A DNA stretch of 64,000 bases from Spirodela intermedia (Eukaryota > Streptophyta > Magnoliopsida > Alismatales > Araceae). Made by a program: the position numbers and the translations under genes. Below, piece after piece: positions 58,734 through 64,000 of the stretch (the stretch's first letter is position 1; every line of letters starts with the position of its first letter). The notes beneath the pieces were generated by a model, which had not been told where the DNA came from, ran no database searches, and worked only from the letters and a program-made list of their open reading frames with translations. The stretch covers positions 3,093,501 to 3,157,500 of the forward strand of contig LR746268.1 in assembly GCA_902729315.2 (NCBI GenBank), in the 5' to 3' direction.

Positions 58734-60628
58734 TGGGGCAACATCAAAGCTCGAATCATAAACCCTCAATATGTACAAATGCCTTGTTTATGTACATTAT
58801 GTTTTGTGATGACTTTGTTGAACACTACTCATGGGTTTTGTAGACAGGGCAGTGTGTTAAGTAATGGATTTAGTTGGTGGGGATATATGCACGCAATTGT
58901 TTTCCCACATTTGTTCTCTGGTTAACATTTTTTTTAGAATATCCTCCATTTGATGGTCTGTATTTTTTTTCAATTAGCCACTGCTTTGTAAATATAATAA
59001 TGAAACCCTTTGATTGCATAGCCGTAATCAGTTACCGGAGTCTCTTGTCCAATGAAATGTTATCCACTATCATGGATGGAAATCAATGTCGAGCTTCTTC
59101 ATTGTAAACTATAACGGAAGAGAATGAATAGGATGTTTGATGGCGAACGCTCCCAAAACAAAGTTTGTAGGGGACCGAGATAATGGTATCGCCCTCTCCA
59201 TTTTTCCTTTTTACAGAAACATCCCTCTCTCTAGACGGTAGTTTAGTGCCATTATCCATTTTGTGATGCATAGAGAGGAAGATTTCAGTTATAATTCCTT
59301 ATTAAAATTGTTTTGATCATGCTTTGGTTGATTGTTGTTCTGCTATTGGTTATATTTGTTACAGATCCTTAAGATGAAATCATTAATATAACTTTCAAAC
59401 CGTGTTCTTTTTTGGCGGGGCTGTGGGATGAAATGATGGATAATCATTTAATATTAGTGGTTACTCGGTTCATAGTGTTGATTTGAAGCCCTATGCATGT
59501 CATCAATGGTGTGAATTCCTCTCAGGTTTAAGTTCCTTTGAGTGCATACCAGATTAGATCCGAGTATAACCCAATGGTAATTTGTTGGCACAGAGGAAAT
59601 ACCTTTCTTGGCCGTTGTTCCATAAAGGTCCTGGAAGCTTAAAAGTGCATCTAGCTTCTTTTTACTTGCGTTTATTTATATTGGAATCGGGGGGAATTGT
59701 GGTTTGAAATCTTTTATTTGATGGGTTTTGCTGACTGAAAAGGCCAGTGCGTGCTTCATTTATGACTGAGAAAGCATTTAAGAGTAAAAAGGGGAGCGTA
59801 GAAAGAAGGAAAAATTGTAAGAGGCCTATAAACTTCATCTGACGCCCATGGGAATGAAAGGTTTGAATATTCGGTAATCTTATAATATCCCAGTGTTATT
59901 CTTGTGTTCATTTCATGTCACTTTCTATCGGTTTTGTCAACAATGGCTCATTTGTTCTATTTGGTCTGGAAAGCAGTCCATCTCTCGTTTCATGTTACTT
60001 TCTACTTTAGATTGTTGCTCATCCGTCTATCTCTGTTTGATCGACCCTCTACTTCTCTTAACCGCAGCTGAATGTTCCAGCGTGCACAAGGCTGAGCATA
60101 GAGGGGGTTGTAGACAGCCTGAAGCTATTCGAGTCCTCAGCCAGGGCTGGGATAAAGAGCCTGGGCGTCGGCGGCCTCTATGGAATAAACCACGAACACC
60201 TTGAGGTCCTAACGCGGTTGCTGCGCCTGGATCAAGGCCAAGAGCCCGGGGCCCGCAAGCCACTGTTCTACCACCTCCGCCACCTGACCTCGTGCGACCA
60301 CAACCCCGCCCTCGACGTCGAGGAATGCCCCAGATGCCGCCACGTAAGGGTCGTCTACGACTGCCCCGTCAGTGGCTGCCGGGCCCAAGGCACAGATCCA
60401 TGCCGGGCCTGCTCGATCTGCATCGCGAGGTGCAACCAGTGCGGGAGATGCATCCACGACCGCGAGTACGAGGAGACCTTCGCCCTCGAGTGGGTCTGTC
60501 TGTCCTGCATGAATCACCGCCCTTCTTCTTCCCCCGGCCAGCTGGTGATGCACCAACGGAGCGACCCCAGCTCGGAGATTGCTGCGGCGGAGTCGAGCTA
60601 TTGCTCTCTGGCCGGCCACGTGGGGTAA
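55927..60628 (+). CDS. SKIP14: F-box protein SKIP14
   Basis: Two exons, 55927-56940 and 60068-60628, split by a 3.1-kb GT-AG intron in phase 0; 1,575 nt, 524 aa. The N-terminal region has the family block W-T-A-A-I-A-G-W-I-E-D-L. The F-box covers about residues 243-286 (V-P-H-D-A-L-L-F-A-L-S-Y-L, then L-L-S-V-E-R-V-C-K). Leucine-rich-repeat-like units follow (C-L-S-L-V-E-C-S-Q-I-T-D-S-G-L and C-T-R-L-S-I-E-G-V-V). The C-terminus has a cysteine-rich motif at about 423-465 (C-P-R-C, Y-D-C-P-V-S-G-C, C-R-A-C-S-I-C, C-N-Q-C-G-R-C-I), probably zinc-binding. It should be a substrate receptor of an SCF (SKP1-cullin-F-box) ubiquitin ligase; the target is unknown. The start is the first Met after an in-frame gap and agrees with family length. 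Confidence 0.92.
56941..60067 (+). other. SKIP14 intron (3.1 kb)
   Basis: AT-rich, with poly-T at 58702-58723. No transposon domain, RNA gene or coding frame was recognised. Reading on past the donor at 56941 would add only 16 residues before a stop, so a retained-intron product would be an F-box protein lacking the Cys-rich end. Confidence 0.7.
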
Positions 60629-61722
60629 TCAATAGTCCTTCCCCTCCCCTTTCTTTCTACTTGCCGTCAGCCGTGCAGGCAGTTCGGAGGGAAAAGAAGA
60701 AGAAGAAGAATAACCAGCCAGAGACACAGAGAGAGAGAGAGAGAGAGAGAGCTGATCTCTTGTCATTGGACGGGAGTTGACCAATTAGATGCGTACGGGT
60801 TCTTCAGCTCGAGAGGGCCTCGGACATTCCCTGTTGCTTGGGGGTGATGCTTGATGTGGTTCCGAGGTGCCTCCCGCCTACGGAAGATCAGAGATTTCGG
60901 TCTTCTTCTTTCGTGCGTGATGTTATCTACTCGGATTTATGTTGATTGTTCTTGAAGGTCTGACGTACTCTGGCTTCCCGGTGCAGCAGATGCTGTCCTG
61001 CACTGGCGGAATATGTACCCTATATCTGAGATCTCTGTGTGGGATCAGGAGGGGGATTTGACTGTGTATTGTCTTCTCTCCTTGACCCCTCGATGAACGG
61101 GAGATTCTCTCACAGTTCATGTTCCGGGCTTTGACTTTTGTAGTTTATTTTAGTTTCGAATTTCTTCGGAACTTCATCCTTTAAAAAAAGTAAACTACAT
61201 ATAAAAAAGCCTTATTTATTCTCAGTTTAAACCTCTACTAAGTGTAGACCGGACGTTTTCTCAACTTTGTAAGGTCGTAACCTCAGGTACACGAATTCAC
61301 AATTTCAAGCACAACTTTCGCCGTGGGGCCTCAGACATAAGAGACCTGCATCGCAGCCTATTAGCTGATACTGCTGTTGAGGCTGGCGCAGTACGAATCC
61401 TCTCACTCTCGGCACTTTAATCCGTTTCGCCAATGATTTTTGGTAATTTTTGGGTTCTCCTGGTTATTAACTAGAGCGATTGATTAAACGTGTAATTCAT
61501 TTTTTCTCATTAATCCGAGTAGAATTGTCTAAGATTACCGAACGAATTAAAAATATCTCATAGAATATTTCACAGTAAATAGTCGACAGGAAGCGCGCGT
61601 GACAGGTGACGTGGTCAACGTCGATTGGGAAAGTCGGCGTTCTGGCGGGGCCTACGAAGACTCCCCAGGCCGCGCGTATATATTAGGCGGCTCCCGGGAG
61701 GCGGTATGTTGTAAAACCTTCC

Positions 61723-61758
<36 letters not shown>

Positions 61759-61802
61759 GATCTTCGCCTGAGAGGTTCAGGCGAGCGGCGCGCGGAGGTG
61801 CC
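60629..61802. promoter_or_regulatory. SKIP14 3' flank and NBP35 promoter/leader
   Basis: (GA)n lies at 60728-60751, probably in the SKIP14 3' UTR. The NBP35 core promoter is likely the TATATATTA at about 61677-61685. It is followed by a CT-rich tract at 61721-61758, which would fall in the 5' UTR some 45-80 bp before the ATG. No other gene is seen. Confidence 0.55.
61721..61758. repeat. (CT)n tract in the NBP35 leader
   Basis: A nearly pure CT run between the putative TATA box and the NBP35 ATG. Pyrimidine-rich leaders are common in plants. Confidence 0.9.
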
Positions 61803-64000
61803 ATGGTGGATAACGGACACAACCAGCCTACCCAGGGAGAAGTACCGGAGGACGCCAACGAACGTATGTAGGAAATCTCTTTTCGTCCTCCACTCTGTCT
61901 TCCTCTTGCCATCGAAATATCGAAAACGGAATGCCTTCTTCTTCTCCTTATTCTTCTTCCTCCTTATGATTTCGTTCTATTTGATTGGATTATCCCTTTT
62001 CTTCTTTTGTTTTTTCGAGAGGAGAAATCTCAGTTGAGAGGATACGTAGCTCTTAGTTTTCCGTCTTTGGCTGTGGCTGTCATCATAATGATTGTTTTTC
62101 CCTCGCTTCATTTTTAGACTGTCCGGGGACTCAGTCGGAGGCAGCAGGGAAGTCAGACGCATGTAAAGGTTGCCCCAATCAGGAGGTCTGCGCCACCGCC
62201 CCCAAGGGACCAGACCCAGGTAGGCGGACCATTCCTCTGTTCACCGTTTTTGGTATTTTCGCATCAATAATTATATAAAAGCAAATTGAACTTGAGTTGA
62301 GCGTCTGCTTGGGAGACGGGGAAGAAGGGTTGGATTTCGTGGCTGGTCTCATTCATAGATAGGCCTTTTGGTCTGGTTCCGTTGTTTTTTCGGGATTCTA
62401 GGTTGATGTACGCCGACTTGACCTTGCTACTTATTATGCGTAACAAAAACCTGTGCGGAGAGCACATTGGTTTGGAGCTCTTATTGAAAAGTAGTTTCCT
62501 TGGGCTCATATGCAGCTATTTTGTCTCTCTCTGACTTGACATATGCCACTGATGAGTGGCACAGATGTCCTGGCAGTTAATGACGAAACGCCTTGTCTGA
62601 ATCCCAGTTCTTCTGGCCAGGATACTGATGGATGGATACATGATGGGCTATGGTTGGCATGGGCCTTGTCATTGCCAGAGCTGCTTCTGAGCAGTGGAGA
62701 ACATCTGATTTCGTTTTTGACTTCTCATGAGGACTAAGATGGTGATGTCTCTTCAGAGATTTCTGTTCAATATTGTGTAGTAATTGAAGTTAAGTTATAG
62801 AAAGGTGATGTGCTTTTTCTCAAGTGGATGAAAAATGATTAGTTGAAGGATGTTCTGCCAAGGATGGAATGACTTAGCATCTCAGGATTTCGACCGAGAG
62901 AAGGTATATTTTTAGTGGCCTGAGAAATCGACATGATAGGCTGGTTGCCTATGCGTTTCTTTTTGAGTGGGGTGCTTCTGACAGCTCCTTACTACCCGTT
63001 TTATTCCATCATTTATTTAACAATATGAGCTTAGTCCGCACATAGCAGAATATTTTCTTTCCTATGGCCCGCTTGTATTGAGAATTTGTTCTCGCCAGAA
63101 ATTTAAACTATTGACATTCCGCTTTCTAAAATTTCTGCGAAGTGAATATGCTTAATTCCTTATTGATCTTCTCTCCTGGTCTTATGGCTGTAATTTGTAC
63201 CTCATTTAGATTGCACGCACCCTTTGTTACAAGCATATGGAAATTTCTAATGGTCAAATTTTTTTGGGTATCAAGACTCACAAAGTGCCCAGATAGCTTC
63301 ATGCAATGCATCTCTGAAGGATTTTGACCATCCTTCTCACAGTGCCCCAACTATTTCTTAGTTTACGTCGGCCAAAATGTTATGTTCGCGGAAATATTTG
63401 TAGCTGCATGTGGTTTCAATGTAAGGGGAAACCTCATCTTGCATTAAGTACACGGAGGCAGCTCTATGCAATGAATTCATGGTTGATTCCACTTTGTCAA
63501 TTTTATATTTAAGGTTACACATTGTTGGAATCTTTCCTCAAGTCCCTTCTGGTTCTCGCCTCTTACAATTTCTTATTTAGTGGAACTTTCATGATCTCTG
63601 CTGGGAAATTTTTCTGACATCCTCTTCACTAAGTAGTGAGGTTGGGTAGTTTCCAATGTTAAAGGTGCCATAAAACATAGTGCACAAAGCACAACTTTGG
63701 GACATTTCGATGAAAGGTCCTTACCAATGGGAAATAATGTTGAAGAAATTCGGAATTCATGTGGCCCTCTTACTATAATATACTTAGGTGAAGTGGAAGA
63801 TACACAGATCTACATGGTGAATACTAAAAGAGAATAAACCCTTAGCTGAGGCAATATCTTCTTTCTATCATGTAGAGCCATCCAACTTCCACAACATCAA
63901 AGAAAAGTTGCCTTGTCATTTTCTTTCTGTTTTTATGTAGATTCAAGCTTATTATTCATAAATTGGATTCAGTGTTGTTGCTGTTGTATACTGATTATCC
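61803..64000 (+). CDS. NBP35: NBP35, cytosolic Fe-S cluster assembly scaffold (5' part only)
   Basis: Two exons are present, 61803-61863 and 62118-62219; the gene continues past the window. Together they encode about 54 residues, starting M-V-D-N-G and including D-A-N-E-H-C-P-G. The Cys pattern C-x13-C-x2-C-x5-C at residues 22, 36, 39 and 45 is the N-terminal [4Fe-4S] ligand set of NBP35. It ends [10 protein letters not shown], which in the family immediately precedes the P-loop ATPase domain. That domain is not in 62220-64000, so the intron starting at 62220 is at least 1.8 kb. NBP35 is a P-loop NTPase scaffold for cytosolic and nuclear Fe-S proteins. Confidence 0.9.
62220..64000 (+). other. 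NBP35 intron 2, open at the window edge
   Basis: AT-rich and non-coding as far as visible. An open frame at 62543-62737 (64 aa, Leu/Ser/Asp-rich) begins after a cag-like acceptor but matches nothing in the NBP35 family. No repeats were recognised. Confidence 0.55.

Noticed and set aside
1-64000. CRISPR arrays, bacterial operons, riboswitches or viral inserts
   Set aside because: The window is a plant nuclear region with spliced genes; no regularly spaced repeat array and no virus-like gene outside LTR retrotransposons was seen.

Overview
This is a plant nuclear genome window, most likely from a monocot. The genes have many GT-AG introns and encode plant-specific families: a plastid RNA-polymerase-associated protein, nuclear-encoded ClpP3, a P-class PPR protein and a SURNod19 protein. 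The monocot suggestion is an inference from strongly bimodal gene composition. Some genes are very GC-rich (SURNod19, the nodulin-like MFS gene, the small heat-shock gene, exon 1 of pTAC10), while the GTE gene, the PPR gene and later pTAC10 exons are AT-rich. I cannot name a species.

Layout: 1-6.0 kb is an AT-rich block of decayed repeats. It holds a repeat family (called A here) ending in a fold-back hairpin, a second repeat (B), and a dead Ty1/copia remnant. Then comes a minus-strand gene group: a SURNod19-domain membrane protein (7.4-9.1 kb), an NFD4-like MFS transporter (9.6-11.5 kb) and a bromodomain/NET protein of the GTE8/GTE10 type (11.9-17.9 kb, leader to about 18.7 kb). From 19.6 to 29.2 kb lies a degenerate Ty3/gypsy element into which repeat B and then repeat A appear nested. 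From 30.7 kb the window is genic again: pTAC10/PAP3 (plus, 12 exons over 13 kb), a small heat-shock protein with an intron (plus), mitochondrial ribosomal protein mL54 (minus), an intronless PPR gene (minus), CLPP3 (minus, 9 exons, one apparent GC-AG intron), SKIP14 (plus, 2 exons) and the first two exons of NBP35 (plus, running off the right edge).

The genes are independent transcription units, not an operon. Several serve organelles: pTAC10 in plastid transcription, ClpP3 in the stromal Clp protease, mL54 in mitochondrial translation, and the PPR protein probably in mitochondrial RNA metabolism. Every exon model below was built by hand from splice signals, reading frame and family similarity recalled from knowledge. 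All multi-exon models keep an open frame across their junctions, but none has been checked against transcripts.

I found no evidence of a wholly new biological system. The items most worth following up are the hairpin-ended repeat family carrying an snRNA-type promoter motif, the apparent GC-AG intron in CLPP3, the intron in the small heat-shock gene, and several local tandem duplications in introns, leaders and promoters.
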